Shown one piece after another: positions 1-8,422 of a DNA stretch of 64,000 bases. The number at the start of each line of letters is the position of its first letter. Within the stretch, counting starts at the first letter, position 1. Source of the DNA: an uncultured Oscillospiraceae bacterium (GTDB lineage: Bacteria > Bacillota > Clostridia > Oscillospirales > Ruminococcaceae); assembly GCA_900543705.1 (NCBI GenBank), contig UQSL01000004.1, positions 7,638 through 71,637 on the forward strand. Direction: 5' to 3'. Below the pieces are notes generated by a model, which saw only the letters and a list, made by a program, of their open reading frames with translations, had not been told where the DNA came from and did not search any database. Position numbers and translations under genes: made by a program.

Positions 1-115
1 TAATTACGACCAACTCAAAGCTATGCTGCGGATACTGCCGCTCAAGCCGCTGCCGTACCCAATTTGTCTGGACAAGCGCCAGCTTGGAGCCCCTGGTGCC
101 GAGCTTAATGTGCAT
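1..115 (-). CDS. hemC: Hydroxymethylbilane synthase, N-terminal fragment
   Basis: Porphobilinogen deaminase, which joins four porphobilinogens into hydroxymethylbilane in the cytosolic tetrapyrrole pathway. Only the first 38 codons are present; the gene runs off the left edge. The translation starts MHIKLGTRGSKLALVQT, the conserved N-terminal strand and helix of HemC with its GTRxSxLA motif. The ATG at 115-113 is preceded by an AAGGAGG-type site. It overlaps the hemA stop codon by 11 bases, so the two are translationally coupled in a hemA-hemC operon. Identification is firm although the catalytic region lies outside the window. Confidence 0.9.
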   Translation of the reverse strand, partial: MHIKLGTRGSKLALVQTNWVRQRLERQYPQHSFELVVI

Positions 116-1358
116 GGCGTCCTTCCTCCTTCTGAGAAAATAGTGCGCAGACGACTTCCCCGTATTTGTTCTGATCGTGTTCGTCGTCAAGTTCCTTGAG
201 GGCCAGAATCGGCTCCCGAATCAGCCGTTTCATGCCCGCATGCAGGATTTTTCGCACGGCTCGTTTTTCATGGTCGTTTAAATCAAGTTTCTGAACCAGC
301 ATTTCGTAGGTATCCTGCTCTACAGTTTCACACCGGCTCTGCAAAGATTCAATCGCGGGGTCTACCCTGCTCGCCGCAAGCCAATGTAAGGTTTCTTTAG
401 CATACTGGGAAGCCATCCCTCTGCCCTGTTCCACCAGATGCTCCCGCTCTTTACGATTTTCCCGGGCAATGGTGCGCAGGGAATCAATATCGAACACCTC
501 TGCAAATTCCTCGCGCGAGAGCGCGGGGTCAATGTCTCTTGGCGTTGCAAGGTCCAGCAGATACAGCGGCTTTTCCCTCTTTCCCACCCGTTCTTTTCGG
601 ATGACCAGGTGAGGAGAGGACGTCGCACTGACAATTATGTCGCACTCCCCCATGACCGAGTAACGCTCTGCGAATGGCAGAACTTCTACGCGGTCGTCTC
701 CTTCTTTGAGTGCAAGGGCGTGTTCCATGCTGCGGTTGCACAGATAAATCCTCTTAACCTGCATGTCCTTTAAATAGGTCAGCGCCAGGGCAGCCATCTT
801 CCCGCTTCCAATCACGAGCGCCGTCTTGCCCACGGTCTCGCAGGCGTTTGCCAGGAGCTTCATGCCGATATAGCAGATGGAAAGCGGATGCTCGCTGATT
901 TTAAGCTCCGTTTTAATTTTCTTCGCACAGGAAATGGCATCAAGAAAGATGCGGTTCATTTGCTTGCCGCAGCAGCCGATTTGCCTGGAAAAGTCGAGAG
1001 CCTCCTGTACCTGGCCCAATATCTGATCCTCCCCGATGACCAGGGAGTCAAGCCCCGCAGCCACGGTAAACAGGTAACGGACCGCTTCCTCCCTCTGCTT
1101 TTCAAACAGAAAATGCCCTAATTCCGGGTCGCCGCACTCTAAAAGATACTGGCGGCGTATTTTCTCCCCGTCCTCCGGTTTTGTATATATATAGTATACC
1201 TCGCTTCGGTTGCAGGTAGATAACACGACCGCCTGTTCCATTCCCTGCTCTCTGAGACGGTCATAGAATTCAATTTTTTTGGAATCGGTGAAGGCGGCCT
1301 TATCCCGTACCTCAATCGGCGCCTGCTTGTAACTGATTCCGATTACCCCAAACTGCAT
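105..1358 (-). CDS. hemA: Glutamyl-tRNA reductase
   Basis: NADPH-dependent reduction of glutamyl-tRNA(Glu) to glutamate-1-semialdehyde, the first step of C5-pathway haem/corrinoid synthesis. The protein has 417 residues, the usual length. STCNR at about 47-51 contains the nucleophilic Cys49; SLVIGEDQILGQV is the family signature of the catalytic domain; VIGSGKM begins the Rossmann NADPH domain; the C-terminus is helical. A reading frame extends 32 codons upstream, but the ATG at 1358 is chosen because MQFGVIGISYKQAP is the conserved N-terminus and GAAAGGACGGAG lies just upstream. The gene overlaps hemC, and a strong promoter sits 34 bases upstream. Confidence 0.95.
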   Translation of the reverse strand: MQFGVIGISYKQAPIEVRDKAAFTDSKKIEFYDRLREQGMEQAVVLSTCNRSEVYYIYTKPEDGEKIRRQYLLECGDPELGHFLFEKQREEAVRYLFTVAAGLDSLVIGEDQILGQVQEALDFSRQIGCCGKQMNRIFLDAISCAKKIKTELKISEHPLSICYIGMKLLANACETVGKTALVIGSGKMAALALTYLKDMQVKRIYLCNRSMEHALALKEGDDRVEVLPFAERYSVMGECDIIVSATSSPHLVIRKERVGKREKPLYLLDLATPRDIDPALSREEFAEVFDIDSLRTIARENRKEREHLVEQGRGMASQYAKETLHWLAASRVDPAIESLQSRCETVEQDTYEMLVQKLDLNDHEKRAVRKILHAGMKRLIREPILALKELDDEHDQNKYGEVVCALFSQKEEGRHAH

Positions 1359-1391
1359 GGCACTCCGTCCTTTCTTTTTCTTGCACTTTTT

Positions 1392-1420
1392 ATTATACGT
1401 TTTCATTCTCATGATTACAA
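1392..1420 (-). promoter_or_regulatory. hemA promoter (sigma-A type)
   Basis: On the minus strand, -35 TTGTAA (1420-1415) and a perfect -10 TATAAT (1397-1392) are separated by 17 bases. The predicted start of transcription is about 27 bases before the hemA ATG. No T-box or other leader is seen between them. Confidence 0.75.
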
Positions 1421-1551
1421 GAAACGTGGGTATTGCAATTTCCAAACCCGGCAATTGAAAAAGGGAATCGTTTTCTTTTGTGATTCTTTAAGCAGTTCGG
1501 GACTTTCCCTGCTTTTTCTGCTATGCGCTTCTCTGGCACTCTCAGGATACC

Positions 1552-1599
1552 ATAACTCAAAGTTATAGAAGTCTACATAGCTGTTGCTCCGCAGGAGCA
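1552..1599. repeat. Two small inverted repeats between hemA and ldh
   Basis: ATAACT-CAA-AGTTAT (1552-1566) and TGCTCC-GCA-GGAGCA (1585-1599) are perfect 6-base inverted repeats in the 380-base divergent hemA/ldh spacer. The first could be an operator; the second could be a small hairpin in an ldh leader. No clear sigma-A promoter for ldh was found and no Rex-type TTGTTAA site is visible, so ldh control is unresolved. Confidence 0.3.
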
Positions 1600-1739
1600 C
1601 ACACTCAAAGAAAAGTATCCTGACACCAAATAAAAAACAAAATTCCGCATTCATTTTTATTCCGCCAGACTTGGGATACACTAAAGAATATAGTTCTCAT
1701 AAAAACGCCATCTATGAATCAATCAAGGAGGTCTTTGTA

Positions 1740-2726
1740 ATGCCGTCACCGGATTCCAGAAAAGTTGTCTTAGTCGGTACCGGAATGGTGGGAATGAGCT
1801 ATGCCTATGCTCTGCTTAACCAGAACGCGTGCGACCAGCTCGTCCTCATTGACATCGACAAGCAGAGGGCAGGCGGGGAGGCAATGGATTTAAATCACGG
1901 CCTTGCCTTTTCCGGTTCCCACATGAGAATCTATGCGGGAGAATATTCCGACTGCAAGGATGCGGACATCGTCGCCATTTGTGCCGGCGTTGCGCAAAAG
2001 GAGGGAGAAACCCGTCTGGACCTACTCTCCCGCAACGCCAATGTCTTTGCCTCCATTATCGAACCCGTTCTTTCTTCGGGGTTTCACGGCATCTTTTTGG
2101 TCGCAACCAATCCCGTGGATATCATGTCCCATATCACCCAGACGCTCTCAGGATTTCCCTCCTCCCGTGTCATCGGCACCGGCACCGCACTCGATACCGC
2201 CCGCCTGCGCTATCTGCTGGGGGATTATTTTAAAGTGGATCCCCGCAACATGCACGCCTATGTCATCGGTGAGCATGGGGACAGCGAGTTTGTCCCCTGG
2301 TCACAGGCCATGCTTGCCACCCGCCCGATTCTCGATTTATGCGAAGAGATGGAATCCTGTACCTATCCACAGATGCAAAAGATTGAAGAGGAAGTCCGTA
2401 CCGCGGGTTACCAGATTATCAAGGCGAAGCGTGCCACCTACTACGGCATCGGCATGGCAATGGTTCGCATTACCAAGGCCATCTTTGGGGATGAAAACTG
2501 TGTGCTGACTGTCTCCACCATGCTAAACGGGGAATATGGGCTTTCCGGTACCTATCTCGGGCTGCCCTGCATTCTTTCCCGGAAAGGCGTACGCGAAATC
2601 CTGAGCCTTCCGCTGTCAAACTTAGAACGGGAAAAACTGAAAAACTCCTTTGATGCACTTCTTAAATCCTATCAGAGCCTTTCGCTTCCCCACAAAATGC
2701 GAAATCTGCCGAACGGTAAAAATTGA
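1740..2726 (+). CDS. ldh: L-lactate dehydrogenase
   Basis: NADH-dependent reduction of pyruvate to L-lactate, regenerating NAD+ in fermentation. The protein has 328 residues from the ATG at 1740, which follows AAGGAGG at 1725-1731; a longer in-frame extension lacks a ribosome-binding site and homology. Motifs: GTGMVGMSYAYAL dinucleotide fold, LIDID acidic turn, the GVAQKEGETR loop with Gln and Arg that favours lactate over malate dehydrogenase, NPVD, and the proton-relay histidine in GEHGDSE. It stands alone and is oriented against the replication fork. Substrate assignment from the loop is good; allosteric behaviour cannot be read. Confidence 0.93.
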   Translation: MPSPDSRKVVLVGTGMVGMSYAYALLNQNACDQLVLIDIDKQRAGGEAMDLNHGLAFSGSHMRIYAGEYSDCKDADIVAICAGVAQKEGETRLDLLSRNANVFASIIEPVLSSGFHGIFLVATNPVDIMSHITQTLSGFPSSRVIGTGTALDTARLRYLLGDYFKVDPRNMHAYVIGEHGDSEFVPWSQAMLATRPILDLCEEMESCTYPQMQKIEEEVRTAGYQIIKAKRATYYGIGMAMVRITKAIFGDENCVLTVSTMLNGEYGLSGTYLGLPCILSRKGVREILSLPLSNLEREKLKNSFDALLKSYQSLSLPHKMRNLPNGKN

Positions 2727-2751
2727 AACCCGTTCAATTTTATGGTACTAT
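2723..2751 (+). promoter_or_regulatory. Promoter of the ydbS-ydbT pair
   Basis: -35 TTGAAA (2723-2728), 17-base spacer and -10 TACTAT (2746-2751) with an extended TGG. It overlaps the ldh stop codon, so the downstream pair has its own promoter with a leader of about 120 bases. Confidence 0.6.
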
Positions 2752-2772
2752 AACTTTAAATAGCCATTTTCT

Positions 2773-2825
2773 TCCGGGCATGAAAGGCCGGCCATTTTGC
2801 AGTTCACCTGATTTTTTTGCCCGGA
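2773..2825 (+). other. Leader hairpin before ydbS
   Basis: TCCGGGCA (2773-2780) and TGCCCGGA (2818-2825) form a perfect 8-base stem enclosing a smaller GGCCGGCC palindrome. It lies between the predicted promoter and the ribosome-binding site and has seven T bases on the 5' side of its right arm rather than after it, so it is not a normal terminator. Function unknown. Confidence 0.35.
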
Positions 2826-2875
2826 GGAAACGAGTTTTCTGTTTTATTAACCTTTGGAGTAAACGAGGTATCTGC

Positions 2876-3346
2876 ATGGTCACACTGTTTCCCTCTTCCC
2901 GCGCCCTGTTCTATTGGGAAATTCGGCTGATTGGAGCAACTCTGCCCTTTGCTGTGGCATCGGTCATCACTTTCGGCCGCTACCGAATCATCTGGTCGGT
3001 GTTCACTCTGCTCTGGGGGCTGGCCTACCTCTTTTTCTCCGTCTTTTACTACCCAGTTAAGTTTAAAAAGCTCAAAGTGCAGTTTGCCAAGGAACTTTTG
3101 GCAGTGAAAAGCGGCGTCGTGTATACGCGTCTGCGTTATGCCCCCCTATCCTCCATTCAGTATGTGGAGATCATCTCCTTTCCTTTTCAGTCGGCGATGG
3201 AGATGTGCTCCATCCGGATCCGGTGCGCTGGATATTCGATTTGGCTGTCCTCTTTTTCACAGCGCGACGCCTATGAGCTTAAGAACCTGCTCTCTCCAAT
3301 GTCCAAAAGTATTCTGCGCCTCCCGACGGAGGATGAGCAGTCATGA
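2876..3346 (+). CDS. YdbS-like bacterial PH-domain membrane protein
   Basis: Small membrane protein of 156 residues. Two hydrophobic segments (about residues 12-30 and 35-55) are followed by a soluble domain with the pattern of bacterial Pleckstrin-like domains (bPH2/DUF304), including GVVYTRLRYAPLSSIQYVEI, where the 'xxPxxxIQxV' turn is typical. The start at 2876 follows CGAGGT; a longer frame upstream is rejected because it crosses the promoter and leader. It overlaps the next gene by ATGA. In Bacillus the YdbS/YdbT pair is membrane-bound and linked to resistance to bacterial peptides; that role here is inference. Confidence 0.75.
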   Translation: MVTLFPSSRALFYWEIRLIGATLPFAVASVITFGRYRIIWSVFTLLWGLAYLFFSVFYYPVKFKKLKVQFAKELLAVKSGVVYTRLRYAPLSSIQYVEIISFPFQSAMEMCSIRIRCAGYSIWLSSFSQRDAYELKNLLSPMSKSILRLPTEDEQS

Positions 3347-4788
3347 GTCGGAATGTAAAGCACCCTCACCCCATCATGATATTTGAAAACCTCTCGAGGT
3401 TTTTGTTCCTGCTCATTATCCCGCTCATTCGCGGATTTCTCTATGCAGTGTTTGGCGGCTCGATTACCTCCTGGCTTCAGGGCGCCTGGTTCGATCTATT
3501 GGTGGTGTTCATCATGGTCGCCGCTTCAGTGCTCCAATGGGTATTCTTTACTTACACCGTATACCGGAAGGGCATTCTGGTCCGCCGGGGAGTCATAATG
3601 CGCAACTCCTTTTTCATCCCCTCCCGCTGTTTTACGACCCTCTCGTGTGAGCGTAGCTGGTGGCTGCGACCCTTTGGTGCCGTCCATGTCAGGATCGATA
3701 CGGCAGCTGGAAGTTTTAACACGCCGGATCTGAAAATTACCCTGTCCAATGCAGAATGTGACCGCCTTTTGCATTTTCATCACCAGAAAAGTGAAAACTG
3801 TCAGTATTTCAGTAAGTATTATAAACCAAAAGTAGTATATTTGATGCTGCTTTCCCTCTTTACTTCCAATACATTTGTCGGTGTCATCTTCTGCTCCACC
3901 TTTTTATCCAATGCCGGTTCCCTGGTTGGGGAGGAACTCAAGCAGCAGCTGTTTACCACCATGGAACAGGTAGCGCGTGTGCTCGCCATCATTATCCCAC
4001 CGATTGCCACCCTGCTTGCGATGGTGGTAATTCTTGGCTACCTCATCTCGTTTGCGATGAACTTTTTGCGCCACATCAATTTTGAAGTACTGCGTCAGAA
4101 ATACAGCTTGTATATATCAGGCGGTTTTTTTACGAAACGTATTAATGCTTTGGACATCTCCAAGATCAATTATACCGACATTCGGCAGACCCCGATGATG
4201 AAAATGCTCGGGCTCTGTTCGGTATACGCGCACTGCATTGGGCTTGGAAAAAATAAAAACGATATTTCGGCCATTATCCCCTGCGCCGGGAAAAATGAGC
4301 TGGAGGATACCATGGCCACCCTGCTCCCGGAATTCCCAATGAAACAAGTTACCCTGCGCCCCAATTTCGGCGCCATCTTTAAATTCATCATGGATCCCCT
4401 TTGGCCCTGCCTTCTTGTACCTACCGCTACCATCATCCTGTGCAATCTTATTCCCGACTGGGCGGACACCATTGGATTTGTGGGCTTTATGCTTGCCGTC
4501 CCCTCTTACTGGCTGATGCTTGTGCGGCTGATGGACTTTCGCACCAGCGGAATTGCCTATGACGGGGAAAACGTGTATATGAAATACTCCCGCTTTTTTG
4601 TTTTGCACACAGTCAGTATCCCAAAAAAACACATCAACGCCGTCCTGCTCCGGCAAAGTATCCTGCAGCACTTTGATGATGCCTGTGATGTGAAAATCTA
4701 CACCATATCGGAATCTCAGAAGGTGCACCATGTCAAAAACCTCAACCGCCAACAGGTACTCGACCTGTTGGAGTTTGTCAAAATCTAG
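3343..4788 (+). CDS. YdbT-like membrane protein with repeated PH domains
   Basis: Membrane protein of 481 residues, similar in size to Bacillus YdbT. Pairs of transmembrane helices (near 15-60, 165-240 and 345-385) alternate with three soluble bPH2/DUF304-type domains; the turns FIPSRCFTTLSCE, INALDISKINYTDIRQTPMM and FVLHTVSIPKKHINAVLLRQS are the repeated 'ipxxxIxxv' signature. It is translationally coupled to the ydbS-like gene (ATGA overlap at 3343-3346), which implies a two-protein membrane complex. No catalytic residues are visible. The biochemical function of the family is poorly defined. Confidence 0.75.
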   Translation: MSRNVKHPHPIMIFENLSRFLFLLIIPLIRGFLYAVFGGSITSWLQGAWFDLLVVFIMVAASVLQWVFFTYTVYRKGILVRRGVIMRNSFFIPSRCFTTLSCERSWWLRPFGAVHVRIDTAAGSFNTPDLKITLSNAECDRLLHFHHQKSENCQYFSKYYKPKVVYLMLLSLFTSNTFVGVIFCSTFLSNAGSLVGEELKQQLFTTMEQVARVLAIIIPPIATLLAMVVILGYLISFAMNFLRHINFEVLRQKYSLYISGGFFTKRINALDISKINYTDIRQTPMMKMLGLCSVYAHCIGLGKNKNDISAIIPCAGKNELEDTMATLLPEFPMKQVTLRPNFGAIFKFIMDPLWPCLLVPTATIILCNLIPDWADTIGFVGFMLAVPSYWLMLVRLMDFRTSGIAYDGENVYMKYSRFFVLHTVSIPKKHINAVLLRQSILQHFDDACDVKIYTISESQKVHHVKNLNRQQVLDLLEFVKI

Positions 4789-4798
4789 CGTATCCGAC

Positions 4799-4828
4799 TT
4801 GCAGACCTACTTTTCCCTATGTTACAAT
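4799..4828 (+). promoter_or_regulatory. Promoter of the zinc-ribbon protein gene
   Basis: -35 TTGCAG (4799-4804), 18-base spacer, -10 TACAAT (4823-4828). It starts just after the ydbT stop codon. Confidence 0.55.
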
Positions 4829-4847
4829 GGGGAAAAGAGGCCTATAT

Positions 4848-4876
4848 TTTGTAATATATAATTATGATATTACAAA
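4848..4876 (+). promoter_or_regulatory. Perfect 10-base inverted repeat downstream of the promoter
   Basis: TTTGTAATAT (4848-4857) and ATATTACAAA (4867-4876) are separated by nine bases. The repeat begins about 13 bases after the predicted transcription start and ends 22 bases before the ATG. It is AT-rich and lacks a T-run, so an operator is more likely than a terminator. The cognate regulator is not identifiable here. Confidence 0.5.
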
Positions 4877-4898
4877 TAGTTTAGAAAGCGGTGATAAG

Positions 4899-5717
4899 AT
4901 GGCCTTTTTCTATCTCTGTCCGCATTGCGGGAAACATTTTGAATCCCCCGGCGCCTGCCCGGTTTGCCATGTCGCACGAATTCGCCATCAGGCTGCTGAG
5001 GACTCTCCTGTCCCAAGGTATTGTACCAAATGCGGCACACCGGTTTCCATTGCTGGCCAATCCTTCTGTACTTCCTGTGGTGCACCGCTTGGCGTTCAGG
5101 CTCCCTCCTCTTCCAGGAACGCGATTCCGACTCCCCATCCTCCGGCTGCTTATGCGGCACCTGTTTTCAAAAAGAAAAGACCGGTCTGGGGTATCGCCGG
5201 CATCGTGCTCAGCGCTGTCGTTATTCTTATCTTTGGACTTATCATCTTTTTATATAGTATTGGAGCGCTCTCTGATAATTCGACAGACGATTCCGACCGT
5301 TGGTACCAGAACAACGGCGGGGTTCCGGGCGGCGGAAATTCCTCCTACTCACAGGGGAACCAAAATTCCCATACGGATGCGAGAACTATTATTGTACGCA
5401 TCAAATACGGTACGGGTGCAGATTTGGACTGTACGCCCAGCACTGCGGATTTTGTGGAGGTCGGGCTGAACATCATCAACACCAAAGAATCGGACATCTC
5501 CCTGTATCCAACCAATTTCTATCTGACCAACGATGAGACCGGAGAGAAAATCTACCCCTATACCGAAGGAAACGGGGAAAAAGACCCCATCCGGGTTTCC
5601 GGGAATAAAACCGTGTCCGGTGCCCTTATCTTCCAGATTGACCCGAACGCCAGCTATCATTTCAATTTTTCAGAGCTGGACGGCACGCTGGTCAATTCCT
5701 ATGAGCTGAGCAAATAA
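4899..5717 (+). CDS. Zinc-ribbon, single-pass membrane protein with DUF4352-like C-terminus
   Basis: Protein of 272 residues with two N-terminal zinc ribbons (Cys7, Cys10, Cys20, Cys23 and Cys42, Cys45, Cys57, Cys60), one transmembrane helix at about 96-122, a low-complexity Ser/Asn/Gly linker, and a beta-rich domain from about 165. That domain resembles DUF4352/telokin-like folds (VEVGLNIINTKES, FYLTNDETGEKIYPY). Topology suggests cytoplasmic zinc ribbons and an external domain. The ATG at 4899 begins exactly at the first zinc ribbon; the 24 codons upstream overlap the inverted repeat. It is monocistronic with its own promoter and terminator. Function unknown. Confidence 0.7.
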   Translation: MAFFYLCPHCGKHFESPGACPVCHVARIRHQAAEDSPVPRYCTKCGTPVSIAGQSFCTSCGAPLGVQAPSSSRNAIPTPHPPAAYAAPVFKKKRPVWGIAGIVLSAVVILIFGLIIFLYSIGALSDNSTDDSDRWYQNNGGVPGGGNSSYSQGNQNSHTDARTIIVRIKYGTGADLDCTPSTADFVEVGLNIINTKESDISLYPTNFYLTNDETGEKIYPYTEGNGEKDPIRVSGNKTVSGALIFQIDPNASYHFNFSELDGTLVNSYELSK

Positions 5718-5730
5718 ACCCTGAGTGATT

Positions 5731-5768
5731 AAAAAATCTCCCTTGCCTGCGGCAAGGGAGATTTTTTT
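5731..5768. terminator. Bidirectional intrinsic terminator
   Basis: ATCTCCCTTGCC and GGCAAGGGAGAT form a perfect 12-base stem with a TGC loop, flanked by A-run on the left and seven T on the right. It can end both the zinc-ribbon gene (plus) and the isomerase operon (minus). Confidence 0.9.
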
Positions 5769-5872
5769 GTACTGGTCGGGTACGTTTTCTTTGGTGTTCC
5801 GGAATTGCAAGGCTGTCGAGATTGGGAGGCAATCCCACCGCCGCCAGATACCGGGAATGTTTCATGGCTTCT

Positions 5873-6838
5873 TTAAGCCCACCACATTTCCGCTTTTCCC
5901 TCGGTAATCAGGACCTGCTGGAGGAAGCGGACACCTTTGGTCAGGCCCTCGTTGATGCTCATCAGGCTGTCCTCATGCTCAATGCTGATGGCATAATCAT
6001 AGCCCACCAGGCGCAGTGCGCTGATAATTTCTTTCCATTCGTGGTAATCGTGTCCGTATCCGATGGTACGGAAAATCCAGGAACGATGGATTTCATCTGC
6101 ATAGGGATGGGTGTCGAGCACACCGTTGAGCGCAACATTGTGTTTGTCAAACTGGGTATCCTTTGCATGGAAATGGAAGATGGCGTCGCCGAGCTCTTTA
6201 ATGACCTCCACGGTATCCATCCCCTGCCAGAACAGATGGGACGGGTCGAGGTTTGCGCCGATCTCCGGCCCGACGGCCTCGCGGAGCTTGAGCAGGCTGT
6301 GAGTGTTGTACACGCAAAAGCCCGGATGCAGCTCGAGGGCAATCTGATTCACCCCATGGGCCTTTGCAAAGGCCACCTTGTCTTTCCAGTAAGGTATCAG
6401 CACCTCGTTCCACTGGTACTCGAGGATTTCGCTGAAATCCTCCGGCCAGGGACAGGTAACCCAGTTCGGGTATTTTGCGCCCTCATGGTCGCCTGGGCAG
6501 CCGGAGAAGGTGTTAATCTGGTGGATGCCGAGTTTTTCTGCGAGCAAAATGCAGTTGGTGATCCCATCGTCGTACATCTTGGCCTTTTCCTTGTCCGGAT
6601 GGACAGGGTTGCCGTGGCAGCTCAGTGCACTGATTTCCATCTGATGGCGTGCAATCGTATCCTGAAACTCCTGGAGTTTCGCGTCATCGGCAAGCAGCTC
6701 CTTCGGGTCGCAGTGGTCCGTCCCGGGGAATCCCGCACATCCGATTTCCACCATCTCTACCCCAAGAGAATGCAGGTATTCCAGTGCTTTGTCCAGCGGC
6801 TGCTGTCCGAGCAAAACAGTAAATACTCCAAGCTTCAT
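5873..6838 (-). CDS. Sugar phosphate isomerase/epimerase-family TIM barrel (321 aa)
   Basis: Xylose-isomerase-like TIM barrel (AP_endonuc_2 superfamily), 321 residues and cytosolic. Metal-site residues are recognisable in order: Glu in ALELHPGF, Asp/His in NLDPSHLFWQG, His in FHFHAKDT and Glu in SIEHED. The protein ends in AEMWWA, as I recall for the subfamily that includes large subunits of C-glycoside deglycosidases; that link is from memory and uncertain. It has an AGGAGGT site and is the last gene of the five-gene LacI operon, 18 bases after its neighbour. Substrate unknown; an isomerase, epimerase or lyase acting on oxidised sugars is likely. Confidence 0.8.
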   Translation of the reverse strand: MKLGVFTVLLGQQPLDKALEYLHSLGVEMVEIGCAGFPGTDHCDPKELLADDAKLQEFQDTIARHQMEISALSCHGNPVHPDKEKAKMYDDGITNCILLAEKLGIHQINTFSGCPGDHEGAKYPNWVTCPWPEDFSEILEYQWNEVLIPYWKDKVAFAKAHGVNQIALELHPGFCVYNTHSLLKLREAVGPEIGANLDPSHLFWQGMDTVEVIKELGDAIFHFHAKDTQFDKHNVALNGVLDTHPYADEIHRSWIFRTIGYGHDYHEWKEIISALRLVGYDYAISIEHEDSLMSINEGLTKGVRFLQQVLITEGKAEMWWA

Positions 6839-6856
6839 TTTTGCAAACCTCCTGTC

Positions 6857-7606
6857 TTAAAAGTTGTATTTTTCCTTCAGGTTTTTCATTCCAATGGCCA
6901 CGGAATCAAAACCCTTCGGATCTATGGTTTCGTCCTCCATAATGACCCACTGCGCACCAATGTCGCTGGCGGTATCCAGCACAAGCTGGATGTCAACTTC
7001 TCCCTCCCCAATCGGTGCGGAGACCATGTTCTTGTCTCCATCCTTGAGGTGAATCAGTTTCACACGGTCGCCATACTCTTTGAGCTTGCCAACCGGGTCC
7101 CCGCAAGCATAATAGGCCCAGTAGGTATCAATCTGAGGAGAAATTTCCGCTGCGGGCATCAGACGGTACAGACGGTCAAGCGCCAGCTCCCCGCCTAGAT
7201 CGGTGAACTCATGGGAATGGTTGTGGTAGTGAAGCTCCATCCCGTTATCGTGCAGTTTTTGTACCACAGGTTTGAGCAGACCCACCAGTTCGTCCACGTC
7301 CTCCACCTTATCATAGCGCTTCAGGGAGGAAGCCACGACGACAATGTTTTTGTTCCCGATGATTTTGTTATACTTGATGACCCCGTCTAAATCCTCAGCA
7401 AGCTCGGCCAGCTGGGTATGGCTTCCCGCCACCTTGAGGCCAAGCTCATCAAGTGTTTGTTTCATTTCGTGGGCGTCTACGCCGAAAAATCCGGCGAATT
7501 CCACTCCGTGAAAGCCGAGTTCCTTGACCCGGCGGAGCGTCTCCTTATAATCTTTGGCCATATCCTCCCGGACGGACCAGAGCTGCAAGGCGATTGGAAG
7601 ATTCAT
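6857..7606 (-). CDS. Sugar phosphate isomerase/epimerase-family TIM barrel (249 aa)
   Basis: Second member of the xylose-isomerase-like TIM barrel superfamily in the operon, 249 residues. N-terminal PIALQLWSVREDM is typical of 'sugar phosphate isomerase/epimerase' proteins. Metal-ligand regions are visible at ELHYHNHSHEF, QIDTYWAYYACGDP, LIHLKDGD and WVIMEDET. It has an AGGAGGGGG site and lies 15 bases after the 261-residue paralogue. The three TIM barrels differ clearly from each other in length and motifs, so they are not recent duplicates and probably catalyse different steps. Related Firmicutes proteins include inosose/keto-sugar isomerases; the exact reaction cannot be assigned. Confidence 0.8.
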   Translation of the reverse strand: MNLPIALQLWSVREDMAKDYKETLRRVKELGFHGVEFAGFFGVDAHEMKQTLDELGLKVAGSHTQLAELAEDLDGVIKYNKIIGNKNIVVVASSLKRYDKVEDVDELVGLLKPVVQKLHDNGMELHYHNHSHEFTDLGGELALDRLYRLMPAAEISPQIDTYWAYYACGDPVGKLKEYGDRVKLIHLKDGDKNMVSAPIGEGEVDIQLVLDTASDIGAQWVIMEDETIDPKGFDSVAIGMKNLKEKYNF

Positions 7607-7621
7607 TGGTTAAACCCCCTC

Positions 7622-8407
7622 CTAAAATAGAAACTGTTTGAGATACCGAATCGTGAATGCGAGTCCCTTCTCACTCAGATTCCCCCTCCAGGTCCGAGAA
7701 TGCGGCTCGATACTAAGGTTTCCATTGTATCCACTGGCATAAAGGGCCGCGAAAAAAGCGCCCCAATTCGTTTCGTCCATACCGGCGGGAGGGTCGTCAA
7801 ACCGCTCCCCGTCAATACGTAGGGTCCCTTTGATGTGGACATGCGCAAACCGGGATCCCCATTGTTTTATCTCTTTCAGATAGTCCCCTCCGGCATAGAT
7901 GCAGTGGGAAGCATCATATTTTATCATCAGCTTATCAAGATGCCCATGGATGAGCGTCCATGCAAGGTCGCTGTGTACAAAATTCGCCCAGCGGCAGTTG
8001 TAGGTGGCAATTTGCACCCCGCGCGGCCCGGCATAGGAGAGCAGCTCCTCAAACAGGTGAATGGCATTCGTCACATTCTGATAATAGGAAAGCCCGGGCA
8101 CCTCATTCGCTCCGGTGACAAAGACCGGGCTTTCTAGCTCCTGAGCCGCATCGATGAGGTGCTTGCAGATGTCGAGTTCTTCTCCGATTACCTTACCCTG
8201 CTCATCAAATTTATCTGCGCCCCATCTCCCAACAGAGCCCACTGCAACGCCGGTTTCCTTTGATGCCTTCCGCAGAGCGGGGACGTCCTGCAAAAATCTC
8301 TCATGGTCGCAGGTACTATCCTCGCAGAATTCCAAAAACTCAAGTCCCATTGCTTTTGCCTGTTCAAAGCTCTGTGCCCGGGGGGCGGCAATCCTTCCAA
8401 GCTTCAT
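7622..8407 (-). CDS. Sugar phosphate isomerase/epimerase-family TIM barrel (261 aa)
   Basis: Third xylose-isomerase-like TIM barrel, 261 residues. Barrel features: KLGRIAAP N-terminal strand, IKYDASHCIYAGG, AHVHIKGT and LSIEPHS, which supply the conserved acidic and histidine metal ligands. It has a GGGAGGAG ribosome-binding site and follows the dehydrogenase by 15 bases. Its barrel is shorter at the C-terminus than that of the 321-residue paralogue. Function in the operon is probably ring-opened or keto-sugar isomerisation, but nothing in the sequence fixes the substrate. Confidence 0.8.
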   Translation of the reverse strand: MKLGRIAAPRAQSFEQAKAMGLEFLEFCEDSTCDHERFLQDVPALRKASKETGVAVGSVGRWGADKFDEQGKVIGEELDICKHLIDAAQELESPVFVTGANEVPGLSYYQNVTNAIHLFEELLSYAGPRGVQIATYNCRWANFVHSDLAWTLIHGHLDKLMIKYDASHCIYAGGDYLKEIKQWGSRFAHVHIKGTLRIDGERFDDPPAGMDETNWGAFFAALYASGYNGNLSIEPHSRTWRGNLSEKGLAFTIRYLKQFLF

Positions 8408-8422
8408 AATGGAACTCCTCCC

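Noticed and set aside
5822..7198. 458-codon plus-strand open frame
   Set aside because: It is antisense to two well-supported TIM-barrel genes, has no ribosome-binding site and no recognisable domain.
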